Positions 27,060 through 35,304 of a stretch of 64,000 bases of DNA are shown here, one piece after another (position 1 is the first letter of the stretch; each line of letters begins with the position of its first letter). Under the pieces are notes generated by a model. That model made no database searches. It was not told the origin of the DNA and saw nothing but the letters and a program-made list of their open reading frames with translations. Both the position numbers and the translations under genes were made by a program. Location: the NCBI GenBank assembly GCA_963730115.1, contig CAVSQM010000003.1, positions 1 through 64,000 of the forward strand, in the 5' to 3' direction. Origin of the DNA: DASQFQ01 sp963730115. GTDB taxonomy: Bacteria > Actinomycetota > Thermoleophilia > Solirubrobacterales > Solirubrobacteraceae.

Positions 27060-28301
27060 ATGCGCCGCGTCCTCCGCCACCGCGAGTTCCGCCTGCTGTG
27101 GATGGCGACCAGCGCGAGCACGCTCGGTGACGCGATCGTCTTCATCGCGCTCGCGCTCTACGTGACCGAGATCGGGACGCCGACCGACGTCGGGCTCGTG
27201 CTCGCCGCCCACGCGCTCCCGCTCGTGCTGTTCGTGCTGATCGGCGGCGTGTGGGCCGACCGGCTCGAGCGCCACCGGGTGATGGTCGCCACCGACCTGA
27301 TCCGCGCGGCGCTGCACGGGCTGCTGGCGGTGCTGATCTTCCTCGGCGACGTGCCGATCTGGGCGATCGTCGTCATCGAGGCGGCGTTCGGGACCGCCGA
27401 GGCGTTCTTCAACCCGGCCGCCACGGGCCTGATCCCGCAGACCGTCCCGGAGGACGAGCTGCAGCAGGCGAACGCGGCGACGTCGGTCGTGCACAACGCG
27501 AGCGAGCTCGTCGGGCCCGCGCTGGCGACCGCGCTGGTGCTCGGCCTCGGCGCGGGCTGGGCGTTCGCGGTCGACGCGCTGACCTTCGTGGTCAGCGCGC
27601 TGCTGCTCGCCCGCGTGCGCCCGCGGGCGCGCGGGGAGCGGGCGGAGCGCCAGCCGCTGCGGGCGGAGCTGAGCATCGGCTGGCGCGAGGTGCGGTCGCG
27701 CCAGTGGGCGTGGGTCGTGATCGTGGCGACGTCGGTCGCGCTCCTGCTCGCGCTGGCGCCGTTCCTGACGCTCGGGCCGACGGTGGCCGAGGAGGAGTAC
27801 GGCGGCGCCGGGACCTACGGCGCGCTGATGGTCGCGCTCGGCGCGGGGACGGTGATCGGCTCGCTTACGGGCCTGCGCTGGCGGCCGCGCTTCCCGATCC
27901 GCTTCGCGATGGCGTGGGGCACGATCTGGCCGCCGGCGATCGCGCTGTTCGCGCTGTCGCCGCCGCTGTGGCTGGTCGGGCCGCTGTTCGTGCTCGTCGG
28001 CTTCGGCTTCGCGATGTTCGACGTGTCGTGGGACACCGCGCTGCAGGAGCGCATCCCGCCGCACGCGCTGTCGCGGGTCAGCTCGTTCGACTGGATGGGC
28101 TCGCTGGCGCTGCTGCCGCTCGGCTACCTGCTGGCCGGGCCGGCGGCGGAGGCGTTCGGCGCGGTCGAGGTGCTGATCGTCGGCGGGCTCGCGGCGTTCG
28201 TGGTGCAGGTGGTGGCGCTGCTGACGCCAGGCGTGTGGCGGCTGCCGGCGATTCAGCCGAACTCGCCGCGGCCGGCCTCGGGCGTCGAGGCCTCGGCGTA
28301 G
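27060..28301 (+). CDS. Major facilitator superfamily transporter
   Basis: 413-residue integral membrane protein with about 12 hydrophobic segments. The N-terminal FRLLWMATSASTLGDAIVFIALALYV and the loop ADRLERHRVMVATDLIRAALHGLLA (GxxxDRxxRR-like) match the MFS 3 / enterobactin exporter-like group of drug and metabolite exporters. GGAG lies 4 nt before the ATG. The substrate is unknown. The last 49 bp overlap the convergent thiG gene. Confidence 0.9.
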   Translation: MRRVLRHREFRLLWMATSASTLGDAIVFIALALYVTEIGTPTDVGLVLAAHALPLVLFVLIGGVWADRLERHRVMVATDLIRAALHGLLAVLIFLGDVPIWAIVVIEAAFGTAEAFFNPAATGLIPQTVPEDELQQANAATSVVHNASELVGPALATALVLGLGAGWAFAVDALTFVVSALLLARVRPRARGERAERQPLRAELSIGWREVRSRQWAWVVIVATSVALLLALAPFLTLGPTVAEEEYGGAGTYGALMVALGAGTVIGSLTGLRWRPRFPIRFAMAWGTIWPPAIALFALSPPLWLVGPLFVLVGFGFAMFDVSWDTALQERIPPHALSRVSSFDWMGSLALLPLGYLLAGPAAEAFGAVEVLIVGGLAAFVVQVVALLTPGVWRLPAIQPNSPRPASGVEASA

Positions 28302-29038
28302 AGGCGGCGAGGGATCCGGCCGGCCTTGTGGGCGATCCGGCCGGCCTCGGTGGCGAGGCGGATCGCGCGAGCCATGGCGACCGGGTCCTCGGCGCGCGAG
28401 ATCGCGCTGGCGCACAGGACGGCGTCGCAGCCGAGCTCCATGGCGAGCGCGGCATCGGAGGCGGTGCCGACGCCGGCGTCGAGGATCACGGGGACCGATG
28501 CGCGCTCGCGGATGAGGCGCAGGTTGTAGGGGTTGAGCAGGCCCTGGCCGGAGCCGATCGGCGAGCCGAGCGGCATGACGGCGGCGCACCCGACGTCCTC
28601 GAGCCGGCGGGCGAGGATCGGGTCGTCGTTCGTGTACGGCAGCACGGTGAAGCCCTCGTCGACGAGCTCCTCGGCCGCCTCGAGCAGCGCGGGCGCGTCG
28701 GGCAGCAGCGTGTGCTCGTCGCCGATCACCTCGAGCTTCACCCAGTCGGTCTCGAACGCCTCGCGGGCGAGCTTGGCGGTGAGCACGGCGTCGCGGGCGG
28801 TGAAGCAGCCGGCGGTGTTGGGGAGGAGCTGGACGCCGGCGCTGTCGAGCACGTCGACGAGCGAGCCCTTCGCCGCAGGGTCGATGCGGCGCAGGGCGAC
28901 GGTCACGAGCTCGGTGCCGGACGCCTCGATGGCGGCGGCCATCGTCTCGAGCGAGCGGAAGCCGCCGGTGCCGAGGAGCAGCCGGCTCGTCAGCTCGCGG
29001 CCCGCGATCGTGAACGTGTCCTGATCTGTGACCGCCAC
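28253..29038 (-). CDS. thiG: Thiazole synthase ThiG
   Basis: TIM-barrel enzyme (261 residues) that builds the thiazole phosphate of thiamine from deoxyxylulose phosphate, ThiS thiocarboxylate and dehydroglycine. Seen: LLLGTGGFRS at the start, the Schiff-base lysine in WVKLEVI near residue 98, VLPYTNDDPILARRLEDVGCAAVMPLGSPIGSG pieces, and DAGVGTASDAALAMELGCDAV near 190. GTG start with GGGAGG 5 nt upstream, directly after thiS. Third gene of thiO-thiS-thiG. Confidence 0.96.
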   Translation of the reverse strand: MAVTDQDTFTIAGRELTSRLLLGTGGFRSLETMAAAIEASGTELVTVALRRIDPAAKGSLVDVLDSAGVQLLPNTAGCFTARDAVLTAKLAREAFETDWVKLEVIGDEHTLLPDAPALLEAAEELVDEGFTVLPYTNDDPILARRLEDVGCAAVMPLGSPIGSGQGLLNPYNLRLIRERASVPVILDAGVGTASDAALAMELGCDAVLCASAISRAEDPVAMARAIRLATEAGRIAHKAGRIPRRLYAEASTPEAGRGEFG

Positions 29039-29039
29039 T

Positions 29040-29240
29040 TCAGCCTCCCTGGATCGCGCGCAGGACCTCGACCCGCGCGCCCTCTTTGAGCTCGTGGCCC
29101 GTCCACTCGCCGCGCGGGACGACCTCGGCGTCGACCGCGACCGCGACGCCGCGGTCGGGCAGCTCGAGCGAGTCGAGCGCGGTGGCGACGGTGGCGCCGC
29201 TGTCGAGCTCGGTCGGCTCGCCGTTGACGAGCACCTTCAT
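29040..29240 (-). CDS. thiS: Sulfur carrier protein ThiS
   Basis: 66-residue ubiquitin-like carrier that donates sulfur for the thiazole ring. It opens MKVLVNGEPTELDSGATVATAL and ends in the required Gly-Gly (IQGG), whose last glycine is thiocarboxylated. The ATG overlaps the ThiO stop (ATGA), and the stop is 1 nt from the thiG GTG. Confidence 0.95.
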   Translation of the reverse strand: MKVLVNGEPTELDSGATVATALDSLELPDRGVAVAVDAEVVPRGEWTGHELKEGARVEVLRAIQGG

Positions 29241-30350
29241 GCGTGCACCTCCGCGAACCGCGCGGGGTCGCAGGCCGCGGCCCAGTCCGGCAGCGGGTTG
29301 CCGCCGAGGAGCTCCACGACCGCCTCGGCGGTGACGTCGGCGAGCAGGATCCCGTTGCGGTAGTGGCCGGTGGCCCAGATCACGCCGTCGTGCTCGCCGA
29401 TCACCGGCAGGTTGTCGGGCGTGCCGGGGCGCAGCCCGGCGCCGAGCTCCTCGATCTCGAGCTCGAGCACGCCGGGGACGACCTCGGCGAGGTCGCGGAT
29501 CAGCTCGTGGGTGGCGCCGGCGGTCGGCGCGGTGTCCCAGCCGCGCTCCTCGACGGTCGCGCCGAGCACGTAGCTGACCCTCGCCGCGCGGGACGAGGTA
29601 GCCCTCGCGGGTGCGGATGGTGCGCGTGACGAGGTCCTCCCCGCGCGGATCGCGGAGGCGCATGATCTGGCCCTTCACCGGGCGGATCGGGAGGTCGCCG
29701 AGCTTGCCCGACCAGGCGCCGGCGGCGATCACGACGTGCTGCGCAGCGACCTGTTCGTCGTCTCCGACGACGACGACCCGCGTCTTGCCGCGGGCGGCGT
29801 CGACGGCCGTCGCACGGGCGCGCCGGATCTCACCTCCCGCGACCTCGACGGCGTCGGACAACGCCGCCACCAGCTTGCGCGGGTCGACCGCGCCATCGGC
29901 GGGCACGTCGAGCGCGAGCCGGACGGTCGGCGCGAGCGCCGGCTCGGCGCGGCGCGCGGCCGTGGGCCGGAGCCGCTCGACCGCGAGCCCGCGCTTCTGG
30001 CGGTAGGCGTAGAGCTGGTCGAGCTCCTCGGCCTCGTCGCGGTCGCGGGCGACGACGAGCGTGCCCGTGAGGCGCAGGCCCGGGTCGCGGCCGGTGGCCT
30101 GCTCGAGCTCGGCGCAGAAGTCGGGGAAGCCGGCGGCGGCGCGCAGGCCGAGGTCGAGCAGCGCCTGCTCGCCGAACTCGGCCTCGGTGACGGGCGCGAG
30201 CATGCCGGCGGCGTAGCGCCAGGCGCCGTCCTCGCCGGCGTCGAGCACGAGCGTGCGCAGGCCGCGCTGGGCGGCGCGCCACGCCACGGCGAGGCCGATG
30301 ACGCCCCCGCCGACGACGGCTACGTCGTGTTGCTCGGACTGCGAAGACAC
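29237..30350 (-). CDS. thiO: Glycine oxidase ThiO, interrupted by one frameshift
   Basis: FAD enzyme that makes the imine of glycine for ThiG. It starts at GTG 30348-30350; the FAD motif VAVVGGGVIGLAVAW is near residue 10, and GAWSGKLGDLPIRPVKGQIMRL lies in the middle. After EGYLVPRGEG the reading frame breaks: removing one base at about 29577 restores YVLGATVEERGWDTAPT and the usual C-terminus (GLRPGTPDNLPVIGE, GHYRNGILLADVTAE), ending at 29237. A single extra base in the assembly is the simplest explanation. It is the first gene after the TPP riboswitch. Confidence 0.88.
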
Positions 30351-30360
30351 TGCGTACCAC

Positions 30361-30447
30361 CCTCCCTACGCCGGCATCACCCGGATCAGGTTCGACGGTC
30401 GGCGGCCTGGTGCCGCCCTCTCAGCCCGTTCGGCGCGGGCTCCCGTG
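30361..30447 (-). promoter_or_regulatory. TPP riboswitch (THI element)
   Basis: Reading toward thiO, the segment holds GGGAGCCCGC, then GGGCTGAGAGGGC, a variable hairpin (GGCGGCACC...GGCCGCC-like), then GAACCTGATCCGGGTGATGCC and GCGTAGGGAGG. CTGAGA and ACCTGATC...GGGT-ATGCC...CGTAGGGA are the invariant parts of the thiamine pyrophosphate aptamer. The GGGAGG at the 3' end is also the thiO ribosome binding site, 10 nt before the GTG, so control is probably at translation initiation. It should repress thiO-thiS-thiG when TPP is plentiful. Confidence 0.95.
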
Positions 30448-30481
30448 ATGCATGAATCGTAGCGCTGCAAGACTGACTCGC

Positions 30482-31123
30482 ATGACCCCTCGCGAGCGAG
30501 TCGCCGGCGCGCGCCTGTACCTGGTCTGCGACGCGCGCCCGCGGGCGTTCCTCGACGCCGCGCTGCGGGGTGGGGCCGACCTGATCCAGCTGCGCGACAA
30601 GACGCTCGACGACGCCGGTCTGGTCGAGGCGGCGAGGCTGTTCCGCGCGGCGGCGAACGCGCACGGCGCGCTGTTCATCCTCAACGACCGACCCGACCTG
30701 GTCGAGGCGTGCGACGCCGACGGCGTGCACGTCGGCCAGGACGACGAGACGCCCGCGCAGGCGCGCGCCGCGGTCGGCCCGGACCGCATCGTCGGCCGCT
30801 CGACGCACGCGCCGTTCCAGGCCGACGCGGCCGACGCCGACCCGGACGTCGACTACCTGGCGGTCGGGCCCGTCCACGCGACGCCGACGAAGCCCGGCCG
30901 CCCGGCGGCGGGCCTCGACTACGTGGCCTACGCGGCGCGGACGGTGGGCAAGCCGTGGTTCGCGATCGGCGGCCTCGACGCGCAGACACTGCCCGCTGCG
31001 GTAGAGCAAGGCGCACGGCGAGCCGTGGTCGTGCGGGCGATCACCGAGGCCAACAATCCGGAGGCGGCGGCCCGAGAACTGCGGGCACTGATGGAGGAGC
31101 CCGTTGGGGCAACGAAGCCGTAA
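30482..31123 (+). CDS. thiE: Thiamine-phosphate synthase
   Basis: 213-residue TIM-barrel enzyme joining the pyrimidine and thiazole halves of thiamine phosphate. Seen: LYLVCDARP, GGADLIQLRDK, FILNDRPDLVEACDADGVHVGQDD pieces, IVGRSTHA, DYLAVGPVHATPTKPGRPAAGL and AIGGLDAQ. The ATG at 30482 is chosen because the codons upstream to an ATG at 30452 lack coding bias. It diverges from the riboswitch-controlled thiOSG operon and is not itself downstream of an aptamer. Confidence 0.95.
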   Translation: MTPRERVAGARLYLVCDARPRAFLDAALRGGADLIQLRDKTLDDAGLVEAARLFRAAANAHGALFILNDRPDLVEACDADGVHVGQDDETPAQARAAVGPDRIVGRSTHAPFQADAADADPDVDYLAVGPVHATPTKPGRPAAGLDYVAYAARTVGKPWFAIGGLDAQTLPAAVEQGARRAVVVRAITEANNPEAAARELRALMEEPVGATKP

Positions 31124-31655
31124 GCGGAGGGCGGCCGCGGCGATCCCCGACCCGCGGAACTCGGGCCCGGAGGACGGAGTCCGGAAGGTTCCCGCGGGCG
31201 GGGAGTCGACCGCGGGCGACCTCCAGCGCGGCTACGCCCGCAGCCGCCAGAAGAACGACGCCGCAAGAGCCTCGCTCAAGCCGCTCGCCCCCGGAGAACG
31301 ACCCACAGCCGTCACCGTCGCCGCCATCGTCGCCGGATGCATCGCCGTCGGCAACACGATCCTCGTCGCCACCGACACCCACGTCACCGGCGGGCAGAGC
31401 GTCACCGGCGGGCTCGTGTTCGCGGGCGTGATGGCCGTCGCGGCGGTCTTCATGTGGCGCCGCGCCTACTGGGCGGTGCTCGGCTTCCAGTTCCTGCTCG
31501 GCCTCTCGATCCTCACCGCGAGCCTGTCGCTGCTGGTCGCGTCAAACGTCGAAGCCGTCATCCGCAGCCTCGTGATCATGGCCGCCGGGGGCACGCTGTT
31601 CTGGTTCCTGATCAAGGCCATGGCGCGACTGCAGATGCCGACACGCACGCGCTAG
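31104..31655 (+). CDS. Hypothetical four-helix membrane protein
   Basis: 183-residue protein read from a TTG at 31104, inside the end of thiE, with GGAGG 6 nt upstream. Residues 1-65 are basic and disordered. Four hydrophobic segments follow at about 70-90, 99-116, 120-145 and 150-172. No family recognised. The overlap suggests co-translation with thiE, but nothing in the sequence ties it to thiamine. Confidence 0.75.
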   Translation: MGQRSRKRRAAAAIPDPRNSGPEDGVRKVPAGGESTAGDLQRGYARSRQKNDAARASLKPLAPGERPTAVTVAAIVAGCIAVGNTILVATDTHVTGGQSVTGGLVFAGVMAVAAVFMWRRAYWAVLGFQFLLGLSILTASLSLLVASNVEAVIRSLVIMAAGGTLFWFLIKAMARLQMPTRTR

Positions 31656-31658
31656 GTT
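31653..31658 (+). promoter_or_regulatory. -10 box TAGGTT upstream of lpd
   Basis: TAGGTT overlaps the stop codon of the preceding membrane-protein gene and ends 8 nt before the lpd ATG (31667). CTCTCGCC between them is not a ribosome binding site. Confidence 0.45.
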
Positions 31659-31666
31659 CTCTCGCC

Positions 31667-33052
31667 ATGCCTGACTCCTCCTACGACTGCATCGTCATCG
31701 GCTCAGGACCCGGCGGCTACGTCGCCGCCATCCGTGCCGCGCAGCTCGGCATGAAGACTGCCGTCGTCGAGCGCGACGTCGTCGGAGGCCGCTGCCTCAA
31801 CTACGCCTGCATCCCCGCCAAGGCCGTCTTGCGCGTCGCCGACGTGCTCGCCGAGATCGACGAAGCCGACGACTTCGGCATCTCGGTGCCCGAGCGCAGC
31901 GTCGACTTCGAGAAGGTCATGGAGCGCCGCCTGAAGGTCATCAAGACGCTCACCGGTGGCGTCGCGGGCCTGTTCAAGAAGAACAAGATCGAGTACATCG
32001 AGGGTCAGGGCTCGGTCACCGACGACGGCAACGTCAAGGTCGGCGGCAACTTCGACGGCACCGAGATCGAGGCCAAGACCGCCGTCATCCTCGCCACCGG
32101 CTCCGTGCCCAAGCCGCTGCCCGGCACCGAGTTCGGCGGCCGCATCATCGGGACCGAGGAGGCGTGGGCGCTCGAGTCGCTGCCGGAGACGATGGTCGTG
32201 GCCGGCGCCGGCGCGTCCGGCGTCGAGATCGCCTCCGCCTACGGCCGCCTCGGGACGAAGGTGATGCTGTTCGAGGCGCTCGACCGCGTGGTCCCCGCCG
32301 AGGACGCCGAGATCTCGAAGGTCGTCGCGCGCGGGCTCGGCAAGCAGAACATGTCCATCCACACGGGCACCAAGGTCGAAGACGTCCAGACCGGCGACGA
32401 CAAGGTCTCGTTCTCCTACGGCGACGAGTCCGCGGAGACGGAGTGGTTCGTGATCGCCGCCGGCCGCGGGCCCGACGTCGAGGGGCTCGGCCTCGAGGAG
32501 GCCGGCGTCAAGCTCGACGACCGCGGGATGATCGCCGTCGACGGCGCGCTGCGGACGTCGGTCAAGGGCGTCTACGCGATCGGCGACCTCGTGCCCGGCC
32601 CGGCGCTCGCCCACAAGGCCTCCGACGAGGGCATCATCGCCGTCGAGGACGCCGCCGGCATGGAGACGCACCCGATCGAGTACATCGACATCCCGCGCGC
32701 CACGTTCTGCACGCCGAACGTCGGCTCGTTCGGGCTCACCGAGGAGCAGGCGAAGGAGCAGGGCATCGACGTCGTCGTCGGCAAGGTCAACTACGGCGCC
32801 GTCGGCGCCGGCACCGTCTACGGCGACCGCGGCGGCATGATCAAGATCATCGGCGACAAGAAGTACGGCGAGCTGATCGGCGGCCACATCGTCGGCGCCC
32901 GCGCGACCGAGCTGATCCAGGAGCTCGTCAACGCCCGTGCACTCGAGGGCGGCTACCACGAGGTCGGTCGCATCATCCATGGTCACCCCACGCTGTCCGA
33001 GGCCGTCATGGAAGCCGCTCGCGCGGCCGACGGCTGGCTGATCCACGGCTGA
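31667..33052 (+). CDS. lpd: Dihydrolipoyl dehydrogenase (E3)
   Basis: FAD/NAD disulfide oxidoreductase of 461 residues that reoxidises the lipoyl groups of 2-oxoacid dehydrogenase complexes. FAD motif VIGSGPGGYVAAIRAAQLG is at the N-terminus, and the redox pair lies in GGRCLNYACIPAK (usual family form GGTCLNVGCIPSK). A second nucleotide motif VAGAGASGVEIASAYGRLG is near residue 180, and the C-terminal dimer interface holds the catalytic His-x4-Glu in HGHPTLSEAV. It is the only E3 in the window, so it may serve both E1/E2 sets found at 35-48 kb and 51-55 kb. Confidence 0.95.
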   Translation: MPDSSYDCIVIGSGPGGYVAAIRAAQLGMKTAVVERDVVGGRCLNYACIPAKAVLRVADVLAEIDEADDFGISVPERSVDFEKVMERRLKVIKTLTGGVAGLFKKNKIEYIEGQGSVTDDGNVKVGGNFDGTEIEAKTAVILATGSVPKPLPGTEFGGRIIGTEEAWALESLPETMVVAGAGASGVEIASAYGRLGTKVMLFEALDRVVPAEDAEISKVVARGLGKQNMSIHTGTKVEDVQTGDDKVSFSYGDESAETEWFVIAAGRGPDVEGLGLEEAGVKLDDRGMIAVDGALRTSVKGVYAIGDLVPGPALAHKASDEGIIAVEDAAGMETHPIEYIDIPRATFCTPNVGSFGLTEEQAKEQGIDVVVGKVNYGAVGAGTVYGDRGGMIKIIGDKKYGELIGGHIVGARATELIQELVNARALEGGYHEVGRIIHGHPTLSEAVMEAARAADGWLIHG

Positions 33053-33631
33053 ATGATGGGGCCGGAGCAGCCGGTCTTCTACTACGACCTCTCGTCGCCC
33101 GAGGCCTACCTCGCGGCCGAGCGGTCGGCGCACGTCCTCGGCACCGTGCCGGAGTGGGTGCCGGTGAGGCTGAGCGGCCTGCGAGCGGGTGAGCTCGGCC
33201 CGTTCCGCTGCGCCCACGAGGTCGACGCCTACCGCGAGGACATCGAGCGCCGCGCGGTGCTGCAGGGCCTGCAGCCGATCCGCTGGCCCGACCCGTTCCC
33301 GGCCGACGCCGAGTGGGCGATGCTCGTCGCCACCTTCGCGAAGCAGATCGGCCGCGCCGTGGCGTTCTCGCTGGCCGCGTTCCGCCAGGCCTACGCCGCG
33401 GGCCGCGACCTCGGCGACGCCGACACCGTGCTGCTCGCCGCCGCGGCCTGCGAGATGCACCCGGCCGCGATCGAGAAGGGCGCGGGGCGCGACTCGATCC
33501 GCCGCCGGCTCGACGAGGCGACCGACGCCGCCGGCGCCGCCGGGGTGCTCGAGGTGCCGGCCGTCCGGGTCGGCGACCGGATCTTCCACGGCGACCGCGA
33601 GCTCGAGGCGGCCGCGGCGGTGCTGGCATGA
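33053..33631 (+). CDS. DsbA/HCCA-isomerase family thioredoxin-fold protein
   Basis: 192-residue protein with the DsbA-like fold of the 2-hydroxychromene-2-carboxylate isomerase/kappa GST group. It begins FYYDLSSPEAYLAAE, where the redox CxxC is replaced by SSPEAY, and ends with the cis-Pro segment VLEVPAVRVGDRIFHGDREL. The catalytic serine in place of cysteine suggests glutathione- or thiol-dependent isomerase chemistry rather than disulfide exchange. The gene directly follows the lpd stop (two ATG codons available) and overlaps the next small gene by ATGA. Confidence 0.8.
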   Translation: MMGPEQPVFYYDLSSPEAYLAAERSAHVLGTVPEWVPVRLSGLRAGELGPFRCAHEVDAYREDIERRAVLQGLQPIRWPDPFPADAEWAMLVATFAKQIGRAVAFSLAAFRQAYAAGRDLGDADTVLLAAAACEMHPAAIEKGAGRDSIRRRLDEATDAAGAAGVLEVPAVRVGDRIFHGDRELEAAAAVLA

Positions 33632-33870
33632 AGGCCAACCGCGAGTACGAGCTGCGCGTGCGCAAGAGCAGCCGCGGCCCGGCGCTCCTGCGCGACCCGA
33701 GCGGGGAAGATCACATCGAAGTGGTCGAGATCGCCACCGGCGAGGTCGCGCTGTTCTGGGACACCCACCCGGCCCAGACCGGGCGGCTCGCGCGCGGCCT
33801 GCGCGCCGACCTCGCCTCGCTCGACGCCGACGCGTTCATCGCGAAGTGGTCACGATGGCAGGTGGCATGA
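33628..33870 (+). CDS. Small hypothetical protein
   Basis: 80-residue protein with good coding bias, overlapping its neighbours at both ends by ATGA, so it belongs to the chain from 33053 to 34849. It starts MKANREYELRVRKSS and contains IEVVEIATGEVALFWDTHPAQTG pieces and a C-terminal helix (LDADAFIAKWSRWQVA). No family, signal peptide or metal motif recognised. Confidence 0.75.
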   Translation: MKANREYELRVRKSSRGPALLRDPSGEDHIEVVEIATGEVALFWDTHPAQTGRLARGLRADLASLDADAFIAKWSRWQVA

Positions 33871-34604
33871 GCGACCTGCGCCGCCGGATGCGCTCCGGTG
33901 AACCGCTGCTCGGCACCTTCCTCGACCTCGGCTCCGCGCTCGCCGCCGAGATCACCGCGGGCGCCGGCTTCGACTGGCTGATCGTCGACCTCGAGCACGG
34001 TGCGGGCGGGCGCGAGGCGACGCTCGCGCAGCTGCAGGCGGCCCGAGCGCCGGTGATCGTGCGCGTGCCGAGCGCCGACAGCGAGGAGACGGGCTGGGTG
34101 CTCGACCACGGCGCCGCCGGCGTGCTCGTCCCGCGCGTGCAGGGCATCCGCGACGCGGCCCGCGCCGACGCCGCCACCCGCTACGACGGGGCCCGCGGGC
34201 TCGACCCCGGCTCGCGTGCCAGCGCGTTCGGGCGCGACGCCGGCTACGGCGAGCGCGCCGACGAGGAGCGCGTGCTGCTGGTGCAGATCGAGACGCGCGG
34301 CGCGCTCGACGCGGCGGAGGAGATCGCGGCGCTGCCGGGCGTCGACGCGCTGTTCGTCGGCCCCTACGACCTCGGCGTCGCGCTCGGCGTGACGCCCGGC
34401 GCCGCCACGCCGGAGGTGCAGGAGGCGGCGGGCTTCGTCGCCCAGGCGGCGCGCGCGCACGGCAAGGCGGCGGCGGTCTTCCTCGGCGACCCGGCGCTCG
34501 CGTCGGTCTACCGCGACCTCGGCTTCACGCTCATCAGCGCCGGCTTCACCAGCGTGCTGCTGGCCGGCGCGAGCGACGCGATCCTGGCGGCCTTGCGGCC
34601 ATGA
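33867..34604 (+). CDS. HpcH/HpaI aldolase family protein
   Basis: 245-residue class II (metal-dependent) aldolase of the 2,4-dihydroxyhept-2-ene-1,7-dioate / 2-dehydro-3-deoxyglucarate type. GTFLDLGS, FDWLIVDLEHG near residue 37, GVLVPRVQG near 88, VQIETRGALD near 137 (metal-binding Glu) and DALFVGPYDLGVALG near 155 (metal Asp) are all present. The reaction is expected to be reversible cleavage releasing pyruvate, and the natural substrate is unknown. The ATG overlaps the previous stop (ATGA). Confidence 0.9.
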   Translation: MSDLRRRMRSGEPLLGTFLDLGSALAAEITAGAGFDWLIVDLEHGAGGREATLAQLQAARAPVIVRVPSADSEETGWVLDHGAAGVLVPRVQGIRDAARADAATRYDGARGLDPGSRASAFGRDAGYGERADEERVLLVQIETRGALDAAEEIAALPGVDALFVGPYDLGVALGVTPGAATPEVQEAAGFVAQAARAHGKAAAVFLGDPALASVYRDLGFTLISAGFTSVLLAGASDAILAALRP

Positions 34605-34849
34605 TGCTGCGGCTCGTGCGCGTCGGCCTCCCGGCCGCGATTGCGGCCGCCGGCGTCGTGTTCCTGATCGTCGGCGAGGGCGAGAACGACCAGGGCGCGG
34701 GCATCGCGCTGATCGGCGTCGCGCTCACGGTGCTGCTGCTCAACCTCGCGCTGCGGCTCGGCGTCTCCTCGGAGCGCGACCGCGACGCCGAGGAGGCCGC
34801 GCGGGAGCACCTCGACCGCACCGGCCGCTGGCCGGACGAGGAGGGCTAG
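34601..34849 (+). CDS. Small two-helix membrane protein
   Basis: 82-residue protein with hydrophobic segments at about 8-24 and 34-53, then a charged tail (ERDRDAEEAAREHLDRTG). No family recognised. It overlaps the aldolase stop by ATGA and shares the tetranucleotide CTAG (34846-34849) as stop codon with the convergent SRPBCC gene. Confidence 0.75.
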   Translation: MMLRLVRVGLPAAIAAAGVVFLIVGEGENDQGAGIALIGVALTVLLLNLALRLGVSSERDRDAEEAAREHLDRTGRWPDEEG

Positions 34850-35241
34850 CCCGCCTCGGCGCGCAGCGCCAGGCGCCGCAGCGCCGCGGCGATCACCGGG
34901 CCGTAGGCACGCGACAGCGCGCGCTCGAGCGGCTTCGGCGCGATCACGTCGACGGCGACCTCGCAGCCGCCGTCGGCTCGCGGCTCGACGCGGTGGACCA
35001 TCTCGACGAGCCCGACGCGCCAGGTCCACGAACGACCCGGGCGCTTGGCCACGATCCGCGCCGGCACGGGCACTGCGCCGAGCAGGCGCGCGGCGCCGAG
35101 CGCCCCCTCGCGCACCTCCGGCTCCCCCAGGCCCCATGCCCCGCGGACGTGCGGCGCCCACTGCGACCAGTCGGCGGGCCGCGCCAACAGGCGCCAGGCC
35201 GCCTCGGCCGGACCGGCAGACGTTGCGGAGTACGTGCGCAT
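34846..35241 (-). CDS. SRPBCC (START/polyketide cyclase-like) protein
   Basis: 131-residue single-domain protein with the helix-grip pattern: MRTYSATSAGPAEAAWRLLARPADWSQWAPHV at the start, WRVGLVEMVHRVEPRADGGCEVAVD in the middle, and a long C-terminal helix (GPVIAAALRRLALRAEAG). Such proteins bind hydrophobic ligands. No catalytic residue can be assigned. The ATG is at 35239-35241; it diverges from the E1 alpha gene across 63 bp. Confidence 0.85.
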   Translation of the reverse strand: MRTYSATSAGPAEAAWRLLARPADWSQWAPHVRGAWGLGEPEVREGALGAARLLGAVPVPARIVAKRPGRSWTWRVGLVEMVHRVEPRADGGCEVAVDVIAPKPLERALSRAYGPVIAAALRRLALRAEAG

Positions 35242-35289
35242 CGCAGACTGCCCTACCCGCCCGCGGGGTAGGCGACCCAAGTCAACCGC

Positions 35290-35295
35290 TAACGT
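35290..35295 (+). promoter_or_regulatory. Possible -10 box TAACGT upstream of E1 alpha
   Basis: TAACGT ends 9 nt before the ATG at 35305 and no Shine-Dalgarno is present. An inverted repeat CTACCC...GGGTAG lies just upstream at 35253-35271. Confidence 0.35.
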
Positions 35296-35304
35296 CCGCA
35301 AACC

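Noticed and set aside
30452..30481. Longer thiE start at 30452
   Set aside because: The extra codons (AAT CGT AGC GCT GCA AGA) have poor third-position GC and lie in the promoter zone; the ATG at 30482 fits the family N-terminus.
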